Positions 24,550 to 32,273 of a DNA stretch of 39,377 nucleotides are shown here, piece after piece. Numbering within the stretch: the first letter of the stretch is position 1; each line of letters opens with the position of its first letter. The position numbers and the translations under genes were made by a program. Below the pieces are notes generated by a model. It made no database searches. It was not told where the DNA came from and saw only the letters and a list, made by a program, of their open reading frames with translations. The stretch comes from Chloroflexota bacterium (lineage in GTDB: Bacteria; Chloroflexota; UBA6077). The stretch covers positions 1 through 39,377 of the forward strand of contig JAJZRD010000008.1 in the NCBI GenBank assembly GCA_021845945.1, given 5' to 3'.

Positions 24550-24652
24550 GCCTCTCCCTCTGGGAGAGGCCGCCCGAAGGGCGGGTGAGGGCTGCTTCGA
24601 CGCTTGCGACCAAGCCCTCACCCTGACCCTCTCCCAGAGGGAGAGGGGATCA
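24550..24652. repeat. Repeat family C, paired copies in inverted arrangement
   Basis: GCCTCTCCCTCTGGGAGAGG plus CGGGTGAGGGC on one side, and CCCTCACCCTGACCCTCTCC plus CAGAGGGAGAGGGG on the other. They fill the gap between two convergent genes and could form a long hairpin acting as a bidirectional terminator. Confidence 0.75.
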
Positions 24653-25246
24653 CGAACCTGCCAGCAGTCTCTCCAATACCCTCCGGGCGCAGCGGCCGGC
24701 CTTGCCCCGGTGGCTGATCCGGTCCTTCTCCTCGGGCGCCATCTCTGCCAGGGTGCGCCCTTCGGATGGCACGAAGAAGATGGGATCGAAGCCGAAGCCG
24801 CCCCGCCCCCGGGGCTCCGTCGCCACCTTCCCCTTCAGGATGCCCTGGCAGCGGTGGAGTCCACCTCTCTCGTCCACGATGGCCAGCTCGGCCACGTACC
24901 GGCAGTCTCGTTTCTCCCAGGGCACCTCCTGCATCTGTCGAAGCAGCAGCCGGTTCTTGGTCTCACCGTCGGGGAGCCCGCCGTATCGGGCCGAGTGCAC
25001 CCCCGGCGCGCCGTCCAGCTCCTCCACCTCCATCCCGGAGTCGTCGGCCAGGGAGAGGAGGCCGCTGGCCTCGTGGAAGGCCCGGGCCTTGAGGGCGGCG
25101 TTCTCGGCGAAGGTGGCGCCAGTCTCCTGCACCTCCAGCTTCAGCCCCAGGGATGCAGGGGTCACCAGCTCCAGGGGCAGGCCGGCGAGGATCTGGGTGA
25201 ACTCGCGGACCTTGTCTGGGTTGTTGGTGGAGAGGAGCAGTTTCAA
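24650..25246 (-). CDS. rdgB: dITP/XTP (non-canonical purine NTP) pyrophosphatase, RdgB/HAM1 family
   Basis: 198 residues. It hydrolyses ITP, dITP and XTP to keep deaminated purines out of nucleic acids. LLSTNNPDKVREF (N-terminal phosphate loop), FAENAALKA, LADDSGMEVEELDGAPGVHS (metal-binding and catalytic Asp), GRGGFGFDPIFFVP and SHRGKAGR are all family signatures. The start is a TTG at 25246 whose TTGA overlaps the CaiB gene's stop by four bases, so translation should be coupled. Pairing with a CoA-transferase is unusual and probably not functional. Confidence 0.93.
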   Translation of the reverse strand: MKLLLSTNNPDKVREFTQILAGLPLELVTPASLGLKLEVQETGATFAENAALKARAFHEASGLLSLADDSGMEVEELDGAPGVHSARYGGLPDGETKNRLLLRQMQEVPWEKRDCRYVAELAIVDERGGLHRCQGILKGKVATEPRGRGGFGFDPIFFVPSEGRTLAEMAPEEKDRISHRGKAGRCARRVLERLLAGS

Positions 25247-26472
25247 ACGATACCGTCGGCCTTCATCTGGGCCAGTTCCTCGGGGGAGTAGCCCAGGAGA
25301 TCGCAGTAGACCTCCTGGTTGTGGGCTCCCATCTCGGGTCCCGTCGACTCCACCCGTCCGGGGGTCAGGGAGAGCCTCGGCACCACCGAGCACATCTTGA
25401 TCTCCCCCTCCACAGGGTCGTCGACCGAGATGATGTTCTCCCGGGCCTGGTACTGCGGGTCCTGGAACATGTCCTCGACACTGTACAGCAGGCCGTTGGG
25501 GACCTCGTTCGCTTCCAGGATCTCCATGCCCTCTTTGGCCGTGTAGCTGCCGATCCACTCCTGGACCATGGCGTCGGTCTCCTCCCGATGGGCGACCCGC
25601 TGGGCGTTGGAGCAGAAGCGGGGATCGTCGGCCAGCTCCGGGCGGCCCATGGCCCCCATCAGCCGCTTGAACATGGTGTCGTTGGTGCAGGCGACGGCGA
25701 CGTGCCGGCCATCCTTGGTGGTGTAGTGGTTGTGGGGCACGGCGTTCACTGAGCCGGTGCCCAACCGCTCACGGACCAGGCCTATCTTGTGGAAGGCGGC
25801 CGGCACCTCCTCCAGGATCCGGAGCACCGGCTCGTAGAGGGCGATGTCCACGTACTGCCCCCGGCCGGTCTTGTCCCGGTGGTGGAGGGCCATCATGGCG
25901 CCCAGGGCCCCGTACACGCCGGTCAGGTAGTCCGGGATCGAGGCGGTGCCGGGGATGACGGGCGGACGGTCGGGGAAGCCGGCCAGGTTGCTGAGGCCGC
26001 CGTAGGCCGCCGCGATGCGGCCGAACCCCGGCTTGTCCTTGTAGGGACCGAACTGGCCGTAGCCGGTGACCCGCACCATCACCAGCCCCGGGTTGATCTC
26101 CTTCAGCTGCTCGTACCCCAGGTTCCATCGCTCCAGGGTCCCGGGCCGGAAGTTCTCCACCACCACGTCGGAGATCCCGACCAGCTTCTTGACGATCTCC
26201 TGGCCCTTGGACTTCCTCATGTCCAGGGTGATGCACCGCTTGTTGCGGGCCTCTACCCGCCAGATCAGCGCCGTGCCGTTGTGCTGAGGCCAGAACTTGC
26301 GTAGGGAGTCGCCGACACCGGGTAGCTCGACCTTGATGACGTCTGCGCCGAACTCGGCCAGGAGGGTGGCGCAGTGGGGGCCCGCGATGACGGTGGCAAG
26401 ATCGATGACACGAACCCCGTCCAAGGGCCGTGCGCCTCGGTCGGAGGGGGACTTCTTTGTCGCGTCGGTCAT
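25243..26472 (-). CDS. CaiB/BaiF family (class III) CoA-transferase
   Basis: 409 residues. Class III CoA-transferases move CoA between carboxylic acids via an enzyme-bound aspartyl-CoA anhydride. LDGVRVIDLATVIAGPHCAT opens the fold. KSKGQEIVKKLVGISDVVVE and NFRPGTLERWNLGYEQLKEI are the hallmark middle motifs. GRGQYVDIALYE carries a conserved Asp close to the expected nucleophile region. The acyl substrate (for example carnitine, oxalate or a bile-acid-like compound) cannot be told. The ATG has AAAGGAG upstream. It is followed with a four-base overlap by rdgB. Confidence 0.93.
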   Translation of the reverse strand: MTDATKKSPSDRGARPLDGVRVIDLATVIAGPHCATLLAEFGADVIKVELPGVGDSLRKFWPQHNGTALIWRVEARNKRCITLDMRKSKGQEIVKKLVGISDVVVENFRPGTLERWNLGYEQLKEINPGLVMVRVTGYGQFGPYKDKPGFGRIAAAYGGLSNLAGFPDRPPVIPGTASIPDYLTGVYGALGAMMALHHRDKTGRGQYVDIALYEPVLRILEEVPAAFHKIGLVRERLGTGSVNAVPHNHYTTKDGRHVAVACTNDTMFKRLMGAMGRPELADDPRFCSNAQRVAHREETDAMVQEWIGSYTAKEGMEILEANEVPNGLLYSVEDMFQDPQYQARENIISVDDPVEGEIKMCSVVPRLSLTPGRVESTGPEMGAHNQEVYCDLLGYSPEELAQMKADGIV

Positions 26473-26702
26473 CTGAACTCATACTCCTTTCGCGGCCGGG
26501 TTGAGGATCGGCCGCGGGGCGATTATACACGCCGCCGTAGGGGCGGGGGTACCGCCAGCTGTTTATCTTATTTCCTTTTCCCGGCTATCGGAGATTACCG
26601 GCCGGGCGCCAGCGCCTCCTCCAACAAGGTTAGAACGATTATTGCCTATAGGGGCGGGCGTTGGGAAGGGATCCGGCGATCGGAGGACGAAGGAGCATCT
26701 AG

Positions 26703-26756
26703 ATGGCAGTTGCTGTTGAGGACTACCGGCAGGCCAGGAGGGACCAGTGGCCCTAG
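26703..26756 (+). CDS. Possible 17-residue leader peptide or gene remnant
   Basis: ATG with AAGGAG seven bases upstream encodes MAVAVEDYRQARRDQWP and stops. The good ribosome-binding site and protein-like composition suggest a truncated gene start or a short translated peptide. It lies in a 285-base stretch (26521-26805) that otherwise holds no gene; a small stem (GATGCTG..CAGCATC) directly precedes the next gene. Confidence 0.2.
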   Translation: MAVAVEDYRQARRDQWP

Positions 26757-26805
26757 CAATGGGTTTCAATAGAGTAGATGCTGTTTCCGGCGGGGGCAGC
26801 ATCTC

Positions 26806-27102
26806 ATGAGGGCCAGAGAGGCGGCAGCCGAAAACCGCAGGATATGGCTGTTCATAACCCAGTGCGCCTGGTGCCGGGGGATCAAGGTGTGGCGGTGGTA
26901 CTTCCGCAAGCCCAAACCGCCCCTCCTGCTGTGGCGGGAGCAGCTCAGCCTGCCTCATCTCCCCGTCCTGGTGGTCAGCATGACCCACGGGGCCTGCCCG
27001 GAGTGCGCCCGGCGAGTAAACGAGACCGCCCGGCTATCCCGCTTGCAGCGGATAACCCCCGCTCCGGTGTCGGTGGCCAACAGGGAGGACGTCTCCGCCT
27101 GA
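26806..27102 (+). CDS. Small cysteine-rich protein with CAWC and HGACPEC motifs
   Basis: 98 residues. It contains ITQCAWCRGIKVWRWYFRKP and later VSMTHGACPECARRVNETA. These two cysteine pairs resemble a short C-terminal module known from some bacterial sensor and response-regulator proteins (CAWCKkIR...SHGICPeC). There the four cysteines probably bind a metal or sense redox. Here the module stands alone, without a sensor or kinase domain. The linker between the pairs is more hydrophobic than usual. The upstream SD is weak. Overlapping minus-strand frames exist, but the motif conservation supports this strand. Confidence 0.6.
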   Translation: MRAREAAAENRRIWLFITQCAWCRGIKVWRWYFRKPKPPLLLWREQLSLPHLPVLVVSMTHGACPECARRVNETARLSRLQRITPAPVSVANREDVSA

Positions 27103-27227
27103 GGCTTCGCCCTTCGCTCCGGCTACCCCACCCCGACGGGTGCCCCAGCCGACCGGCTCCTCCGGCCTCTCCCGATCGAAGCCCACCACTGGCCGCATCT
27201 CGATCCTCATGGTTTTCCTTTCCCATG

Positions 27228-27236
27228 TGTTAGAAT
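27228..27236 (+). promoter_or_regulatory. Extended -10 element before the MEMO-family gene
   Basis: TG-T-TAGAAT, an extended -10 with one mismatch to TATAAT; no clear -35. Transcription would begin about nine bases before the ATG at 27252. That would make the mRNA nearly leaderless, or point to the later ATG at 27291 as the real start. Confidence 0.35.
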
Positions 27237-27251
27237 CCCGACTGCGGGAAT

Positions 27252-28490
27252 ATGGATAGTAGCTATTGCCCTCGATTGCGAGCCCTCGAGATGCAGTGGA
27301 TCGAACGATCGGGGCAGCCGGCCCTGCTGCTGCAGGATCGGCTGGCCATCGGCGCTCGCGGGGTCGTCGTGCCCCAGCTTCTCGTGCCCCTGCTGGCCCT
27401 CTGTGACGGCGCCCGAGACCTGGACACCCTCCGATCGGCCTATCAGCTGCGGACGGGGATTCCCCTCGATCCGGCTGTGGTGGAGAAGGTCTTCGCCCAC
27501 CTGGACGAGGCCCTGATGCTGGACAACGATCGCTTCGCGCAGGCCTACCGTCGGGCGCTGGAGGTCTACCGCGACTCCCCCTTCAGGCCGGCGGCCCTGG
27601 CAGGAGGCAGCTATCCGGCGGAAGCCCCGGAGCTGGCGGCGCTGCTGGAGGAATACCTTGCGGAGGCGGCGGCCCTGCGTGATGGGCAGCTCCCTCCGAC
27701 CGGCTCCGTCCAAGGGGTGATCTGCCCCCACATCGATTACGACCGGGGCGGCCTCGTCTACGCTCAGCTGTGGGACAGGGCGAGGGACGCGGTGGCCGAG
27801 GCCGACCTCTTCCTGATCCTGGGCACCGACCACGCCGGGGGGCCGGGGGCGCTCACCCTCACCCGCCAGAGCTACCACACCCCCTTCGGCCTCCTGCCCA
27901 CCGACATCGAGGCGGTAGAGGTGGTGGCCGAGGCCATGGGGACCGAGGCCGCCTACGCCCTGGAGCTGAACCACAAGGTCGAGCACTCCGTGGAGCTGGC
28001 GGCGGTGTGGCTTCGCTATCTGGCGGGCGAGCGGGACGTCAAGACGGTGCCGGTGCTGTGTGGCTCCTTCCACCCCTACACCCAGGGGGAGAGCCGCCCG
28101 ACCGAGGACGCGCGGTGGCGGGCGGGGGCTGAGGCCCTCCGTCGCATCGCTCGGAGGGATCGAACCCTGGTGGTGGCCGCGGCGGACCTGGCCCACATGG
28201 GTCCCGCCTTCGGCGACCCGCAGCCCATGGGGGCGGTGGAGCGGGCATCCCTCTCGGTCTCCGATGCGGAGATGCTGGCGGCCGTTTGTCTGGGGGATGC
28301 CGAGGGGTTCCTCGACCTGCTGACCGGGGAGAGGGACCGCCGGAAGGTGTGCGGCCTTCCGCCCATCTACCTGATGCTGAAGCTTCTGGGCCGGGTGGTG
28401 GGAGAGAAGGTGGCCTACTCCATCTGTCCGGCACCGGGGGAATCGGTGGTATCCGTGACCGGGGTTCTGCTCTCCGAGCCTCCTGCCTAG
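27252..28490 (+). CDS. amrB: MEMO family protein (AmmeMemoRadiSam system protein B) with an N-terminal PqqD-like extension
   Basis: 412 residues. The C-terminal ~285 residues are the MEMO fold. GVICPHIDYDRGGLVYAQLW, FLILGTDHAGGP, NHKVEHSVELAAVWLRYL and VVAAADLAHMGPAFGDP are its usual metal/active-site region, related to extradiol dioxygenases. Residues ~1-120 are extra: LRALEMQWIERSGQPALLLQ..LLALCDGARDLDTLRSAY..VVEKVFAHLDEALML looks like the PqqD-type winged-helix peptide-binding fold. In AmmeMemoRadiSam systems MEMO sits with an AMMECR1 protein and a radical SAM enzyme; neither is within the window. The biochemical role is unknown. The start at 27252 lacks a strong SD. Confidence 0.88.
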   Translation: MDSSYCPRLRALEMQWIERSGQPALLLQDRLAIGARGVVVPQLLVPLLALCDGARDLDTLRSAYQLRTGIPLDPAVVEKVFAHLDEALMLDNDRFAQAYRRALEVYRDSPFRPAALAGGSYPAEAPELAALLEEYLAEAAALRDGQLPPTGSVQGVICPHIDYDRGGLVYAQLWDRARDAVAEADLFLILGTDHAGGPGALTLTRQSYHTPFGLLPTDIEAVEVVAEAMGTEAAYALELNHKVEHSVELAAVWLRYLAGERDVKTVPVLCGSFHPYTQGESRPTEDARWRAGAEALRRIARRDRTLVVAAADLAHMGPAFGDPQPMGAVERASLSVSDAEMLAAVCLGDAEGFLDLLTGERDRRKVCGLPPIYLMLKLLGRVVGEKVAYSICPAPGESVVSVTGVLLSEPPA

Positions 28491-28522
28491 GTGCGTCGTT
28501 CCTTAGGCCGCCTACGTAACCT

Positions 28523-28557
28523 ACGTAGGGCGGGGTCTTGTGTGCCCCGCCCTACGT
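28523..28557. terminator. Bidirectional hairpin terminator between convergent genes
   Basis: Perfect 13-bp stem ACGTAGGGCGGGG / CCCCGCCCTACGT with a 9-base loop, between the MEMO gene and the ywiC-like gene. It has no long T-run on either side, and its sequence looks like a dispersed GTAGGGCGGGG-type repeat. It may be a repeat doing terminator duty. Confidence 0.6.
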
Positions 28558-28561
28558 TAGC

Positions 28562-29536
28562 CTACCTCCACGCCACGATCGCCACCACCGCCAGCAGGGC
28601 GAAGAGACTCGAGTGGCCGATCTCCGTTAGCCCCACCTGCTTCAGCGTAGGCCTGTACTCCGGCTTGGCCCAGGCCCAGGCGGCTTTGGCAATGGTAGGG
28701 AGCAGCGCCAGGCCCGCCAGGGGCGGCATCCACCCGAAGGCCGTGAGCCCCGCCACCGCCAGGGTGGCCACGGCCAGGTAAGCAGCCATCTGCCTCCCTG
28801 CCCGTGCGCGCAGCCGCTGGGGCGTTTCCAGCTTCAAGCGCGCCGGCGGCTGGTAGATCAGCCGCACGTAGAAGAGGCCGGCGGCGGAGTAGAGGAAGGC
28901 GAGCCCCCAGACCGCGGCGGCGTGGCGATCCAGCATCCCGGAGGCAGCGTAGTAGGCCGCCGGTCCCGTGGCCGACAGGGCGGCGATGGAGAGCAGTCGG
29001 GCCGGCCGGCCGCGATCCAGCCGCTGCCGCTTCAGGGGCAGTTGAAGGGCCAGGGCCGCTCCCGAGGCGAGCCCTAGGGCCAGCAGATCCCACCGCTGGA
29101 AAACAACGAGCAGGAGCAGTCCAGCGCCGCCACCGAGCCCCAGGTAGGCGGACAGGTGGACCAGGGCGCGATGGCTGCGCTCCCGCATCTCGCCACCGTA
29201 GTCGCCGGCTCGAGCGGGGCTCAGACCTGCCCCCGCACCCTTGGGTTCGCGGGGGCGAGCGGAGCTCTGCAGGGCGACCTCCAGTGGCCGGCTGGCGCTG
29301 AAGAGCAGGAGGACGGCCACGAGCAGGAGGAAGGAGGGCCATCCTCCCCAGCCCGCCGCCAGGGTGCCCACCAGGTAGGGCATCAGCAGCATGGCCCAGG
29401 CCCCGTGCTCCCTGGGGAGCATCAAGCCGGCTGCCAGCCTTCGGGGCCAGGGGATCCGGGGGGCGGTCTGGTCCTCCCTCTTTGCAGCATCTATCCCGGT
29501 TGTGTGGGCGGCCGGTGACGTCGCCATCGAACTCAC
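28562..29536 (-). CDS. YwiC-like integral membrane protein
   Basis: 324 residues with about eight to nine membrane segments. The family signature LPREHGAWAMLLMPYLVGTL is at about residues 39-58. Charged loops rich in Arg (SRPLEVALQSSARPREPKGA) face the cytoplasm. YwiC of Bacillus subtilis is encoded beside the nitrate respiration genes (narK, fnr, narGHJI). Its function is unproven; resemblance to prenyltransferase-like membrane folds is noted in the family. Here too it is at the 3' end of a nar locus on the same strand, which supports a role in anaerobic respiration. The first ~35 residues are polar and poorly conserved, so the true start may be downstream. Confidence 0.8.
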   Translation of the reverse strand: MSSMATSPAAHTTGIDAAKREDQTAPRIPWPRRLAAGLMLPREHGAWAMLLMPYLVGTLAAGWGGWPSFLLLVAVLLLFSASRPLEVALQSSARPREPKGAGAGLSPARAGDYGGEMRERSHRALVHLSAYLGLGGGAGLLLLVVFQRWDLLALGLASGAALALQLPLKRQRLDRGRPARLLSIAALSATGPAAYYAASGMLDRHAAAVWGLAFLYSAAGLFYVRLIYQPPARLKLETPQRLRARAGRQMAAYLAVATLAVAGLTAFGWMPPLAGLALLPTIAKAAWAWAKPEYRPTLKQVGLTEIGHSSLFALLAVVAIVAWR

Positions 29537-29549
29537 CTGGTCCGTGAGG

Positions 29550-29783
29550 CTAAGCCTTCAGCCTGCGAAGGAGTTCGGGCCCCACGCAGCTCTCGGCGTA
29601 CTTGCACCACTCGATGCAGGAGGGCCCCCTCTTCTTGTAGGTGACGGCGCCGCATTTCTTGCAGCGAACCTTGAACTCGTCGGTCCAGATCTCCAGCTCC
29701 TCGCCGCAGCCGGAGCAGGTTATCGGCTCGGGGAGGGGGTTCTTGAGGGCCTTGCTGCCGGGACAGGAACTCATAAGGGCCAT
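29550..29783 (-). CDS. Small cysteine-rich metal-binding protein
   Basis: 77 residues from the ATG at 29783, chosen for AAAGGAG upstream. A four-cysteine zinc ribbon (CSGCGEELEIW..VRCKKCG) is followed by a second cysteine set, GPSCIEWCKYAESCVG (C-x3-C-x5-C). This GPSCIEWCKYAE tail recurs in small proteins of anaerobic bacteria and archaea and probably holds a metal or Fe-S cluster; no function is established to my knowledge. It lies 13 bases after a ferredoxin gene and upstream of the ywiC-like gene, at the tail of the nar locus. Confidence 0.85.
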   Translation of the reverse strand: MALMSSCPGSKALKNPLPEPITCSGCGEELEIWTDEFKVRCKKCGAVTYKKRGPSCIEWCKYAESCVGPELLRRLKA

Positions 29784-29796
29784 GGCGGGACTCCTT

Positions 29797-30033
29797 TCAA
29801 TGGTTGCCTGTGGCGGCAGTCTCCGGTTCCCAGACGATCTCGAAGGGGCAGGCGATGGCGCCGGTGGGGCAGGCTGCTTCGCACTCGCCACAATAGTCGC
29901 AGTGGGTGTGGACCAGCCGCAGCTTGGCCTGCTCCACGCGAAGGGCTTGAGCCGGACAGACGGCCACGCACCGGCCGCAACCATTGCACTTGTCTAAATA
30001 TATCACAGGTAAGATTGGCTTATCTGAGTCCAA
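29797..30033 (-). CDS. 2[4Fe-4S] ferredoxin
   Basis: 78 residues with two complete cluster motifs, CNGCGRCVAVCP and CDYCGECEAACPTGAI. It is a small soluble electron carrier. The start is a TTG (LDSDKPILPVIYLDKCNGCG) with GGGAG at good spacing. It lies between narK and the small metal-binding protein on the same strand. An electron-transfer role in anaerobic nitrogen metabolism is an inference from that position. It has an acidic C-terminal tail (EIVWEPETAATGNH). Confidence 0.9.
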   Translation of the reverse strand: MDSDKPILPVIYLDKCNGCGRCVAVCPAQALRVEQAKLRLVHTHCDYCGECEAACPTGAIACPFEIVWEPETAATGNH

Positions 30034-30093
30034 TTCGGTACTCCCAGGGCAGGCAGGGTCGTGTCTCTACCGGAACTGTTTCACGGGAGACGT

Positions 30094-31353
30094 TCAGGCG
30101 GCCGACTGCTTCTTGGAGAGGGAGCCGCTTCCCTCCTCGGGGTGCTTCTCCCCCGGCTTCGTCGAAGGGGTCTCGCCCACCGAGGCTCCCCTCCCGTGTC
30201 TCAACAGCACCAGGTAGTCCACCGCCAGGCAGAGCAGGATGAAGGCGGCCAGTAGCAGCAGCCCCAGGGCGTAGGAGCCGGTGTGGTCCCGCACGTACCC
30301 CATGACCATGGGCGGGAAGAAGCCCCCAATGCCGCCGGCCGCCCCGACGACTCCGGTCACTATGCCGGTGTTGCGGGGGAAGTACTGGGCGACCAGCTTG
30401 AACACCGCGCCGTTGCCGAGACCCAGCAGCCCTGCCAGGGTCAGGCAGAAGACGGTCACGGTGGAGATGTTGGGACCCAGTGCCTGGACGGCCAGCCCTA
30501 TTGCCACGAGCGGGGCGATGCTGAACACCCCTGCCAACAGCCTGGCGCCACCGAAGCGATCCGACAGATAGCCGCCCAGGGGGCGCATAGCGGTGGCCAG
30601 GACGACGAAGCCGGCCATGCGCAACCCCGCATCGATCTTGGGCAGGTCGAACCAGTCCACCAGCAGCTTGGGCAGAAAAGCCGACGTGGCCACGAAGCCG
30701 CCGAAAGTGACGAAGTAGAAGAGGCTGAAGGCCCAGGAAAGCCGCTCCCGCTTCACCACCTCCAGGCTTTGAGAGATGGAGCCGGCCTTGGGGGCGCCCG
30801 GCGCATCCTCGGCCAGCAGCCAGAAGAGCAGCGCCGCCGTGGCCAGGAGTGGGGCAAAGGCCCAGAAGGCGTAGGGCCAGCCGAAGCTGCCGGCGATCCA
30901 GGGCACCAGGTAGGCCGCCACGGCCGTGCCGATGTTTCCCACACCGTAGATGCCCAGCGCGGTTCCCTGGTCGCGAGCGTTGAACCAGCGACTGACGAAA
31001 GGGACGCCGACGGCGAAGGAGCTACCGGCGATGCCCAGCCAGAAGCCCCAGAACAGCAGCATGGCGTAGGAGCTGATCGTCCCCATGAAGACGACCGGCA
31101 CGACGCTGAACAGCAAGAGAGCGGTGAACACTCTGCGACCGCCGTAGCGATCGGTCAGGATCCCCATCGGTATGCGGGCCACGGAGCCCAGCAGCACCGG
31201 CACCGCCAGCAGCACGCCGGTCTGGGTGTCGGTCAGCTGAAAGGTCTTCTGAAACTGGGGCGCCAGCGGCGACAGCAGGCTCCAAACGGCGAAGCTGAGG
31301 CCGAAAGCCATGGTCGCCAGCGCCAAGTTGACCCGAGACTTGACCCCTTCCAT
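30094..31353 (-). CDS. narK: NarK family nitrate/nitrite MFS transporter
   Basis: 419 residues, about 12 membrane segments. Nitrate-signature-like regions are visible: GVPFVSRWFNARDQGTALGI with GVGNIGTA in the N-half, and GNGAVFKLVAQYFPRNTGIV with GAAGGIGGFF in the C-half. It should import nitrate and/or export nitrite for the respiratory reductase. The start at 31353 (MEGVKSRVNLALATMAFGLS) has GGGGAGGGG upstream; a codon 30 bases earlier is weaker. It lies 127 bases after narI with its own candidate CRP/FNR-type promoter (31426-31466), so it can be expressed independently. The last ~35 residues are a charged cytoplasmic tail. Confidence 0.95.
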   Translation of the reverse strand: MEGVKSRVNLALATMAFGLSFAVWSLLSPLAPQFQKTFQLTDTQTGVLLAVPVLLGSVARIPMGILTDRYGGRRVFTALLLFSVVPVVFMGTISSYAMLLFWGFWLGIAGSSFAVGVPFVSRWFNARDQGTALGIYGVGNIGTAVAAYLVPWIAGSFGWPYAFWAFAPLLATAALLFWLLAEDAPGAPKAGSISQSLEVVKRERLSWAFSLFYFVTFGGFVATSAFLPKLLVDWFDLPKIDAGLRMAGFVVLATAMRPLGGYLSDRFGGARLLAGVFSIAPLVAIGLAVQALGPNISTVTVFCLTLAGLLGLGNGAVFKLVAQYFPRNTGIVTGVVGAAGGIGGFFPPMVMGYVRDHTGSYALGLLLLAAFILLCLAVDYLVLLRHGRGASVGETPSTKPGEKHPEEGSGSLSKKQSAA

Positions 31354-31425
31354 TGACCCCTCCCCTTGAGGCTTCACCCTCAACCATTGGCACTCGTCAG
31401 TCCTGCTTCAGCCGTTGTGAAGGAG

Positions 31426-31466
31426 CTTATCGCTCCCCTAAGGCGGAAGCTGCGACTTTTGTCGCA
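31426..31466 (-). promoter_or_regulatory. CRP/FNR-like operator and promoter of narK
   Basis: TGCGACTTTTGTCGCA (31451-31466) is a perfect palindrome, TGCGA-N6-TCGCA, one base per half-site from the CRP-type TGTGA-N6-TCACA. A GATAAG hexamer at 31431-31426 is centred 30 bp away. That places the palindrome near -41.5, the usual position for class II activation by CRP/FNR proteins. The leader would be about 65 bases. A near-identical site precedes the nar operon (39324-39339). Confidence 0.7.
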
Positions 31467-31479
31467 AAGGGGTCGTCTC

Positions 31480-32172
31480 TCAGAAGCGGGGGTCGTTCGA
31501 TGGATGGGCCCGCCGGTTCCAGATCACCTGCTGGTAGGGCCGCCACAGGTAGGTGATGGGCACCGTGAAGATGTGGGCCAGCCGGGAGAAGGGGAAGATG
31601 GCCACGAGCAGAAAGGCGTTGAGCAGGTGCAGCTGGGCAATCAGCGGCATCGTCGTTGCGTACTGCACCTTGGGCTGCAGGGTGACCAGGGAGTTGAGGT
31701 AGGGGACGGCGTTGGAGAGGTACCACCAGGAGCCCCACCGCACCGTGAGGGCGGTGTAGAGCCCCGCCACCACCTGGAACAGCAGCAGGAGCAGCAGCAC
31801 CAGGTCCATGGTGGAGGTGACGGCCAGGGCTCTGGGAGATGAGGCCCTCCTACCCATTAGGACGAGGATCCCCAGCAGGGCGAACAGCCCCAAGCCGAAG
31901 GCGGTGATCTCCAGGATGTAGAGCCGGATCGGCGCGCCGTTGAAGGCGGCGACCCAGTTGGGGATGATCCAGCCGATCAGGTGGCCGATCAGCAGGATCA
32001 CGATGCCGTAGTGCCAGGGGACAGAGCCCCAGAACAGTTGGCGGCTCTCCAGCAGCTGCGAGGAGAGGCTGGTGAAGCTGAACCGGTCCGCGTAGTAGCG
32101 GTAGAGGCCGCCGGCGACCGCCACGGCCACCGCCAGGTAGGGCCAGACGGCGAAGAGGAAGAAGTCGAACAT
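31480..32172 (-). CDS. narI: Respiratory nitrate reductase gamma subunit (cytochrome b)
   Basis: 230 residues with five membrane segments. It anchors NarGH and passes quinol electrons through two b-haems. The four haem-ligand histidines line up with E. coli NarI H56/H66/H187/H205: here H54 and H64 (VPWHYGIVILLIGHLIGW), H182 (AQLHLLNAF) and H200 (SRLAHIF), with identical spacing. The start at 32172 (MFDFFLFAVWPYLAVAVAV) has GGGGAGG upstream. A 101-base gap holding a double-hairpin repeat separates it from narJ. It is the last gene of the narCGHJI run. Confidence 0.95.
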   Translation of the reverse strand: MFDFFLFAVWPYLAVAVAVAGGLYRYYADRFSFTSLSSQLLESRQLFWGSVPWHYGIVILLIGHLIGWIIPNWVAAFNGAPIRLYILEITAFGLGLFALLGILVLMGRRASSPRALAVTSTMDLVLLLLLLFQVVAGLYTALTVRWGSWWYLSNAVPYLNSLVTLQPKVQYATTMPLIAQLHLLNAFLLVAIFPFSRLAHIFTVPITYLWRPYQQVIWNRRAHPSNDPRF

Positions 32173-32191
32173 CGGATGCAACCTCCCCGGT

Positions 32192-32253
32192 TGGTAGGGG
32201 CGATCCCTGCGATCGCCCTGGGGCGAAGGTGGCGGGCGGAAGGTTCGCCCCTG
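32192..32253. repeat. Repeat family G, copy 2 (double hairpin between narJ and narI)
   Basis: GGTAGGGGCGATC..GATCGCCC followed by GGGGCGAA..TTCGCCCC: two adjacent stems, the same architecture as at 605-659. It sits inside the nar operon and could weaken read-through or shape mRNA stability. Confidence 0.65.
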
Positions 32254-32273
32254 CACCGGATCGCCAGGCGTGT

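Noticed and set aside
27041..27212. A short minus-strand frame starting MRIEMRPVVGFDRERPEE with AAAGGA upstream.
   Set aside because: It overlaps the CAWC/CPEC gene on the other strand, soon becomes Gly/Arg-rich low complexity, and has no family resemblance.
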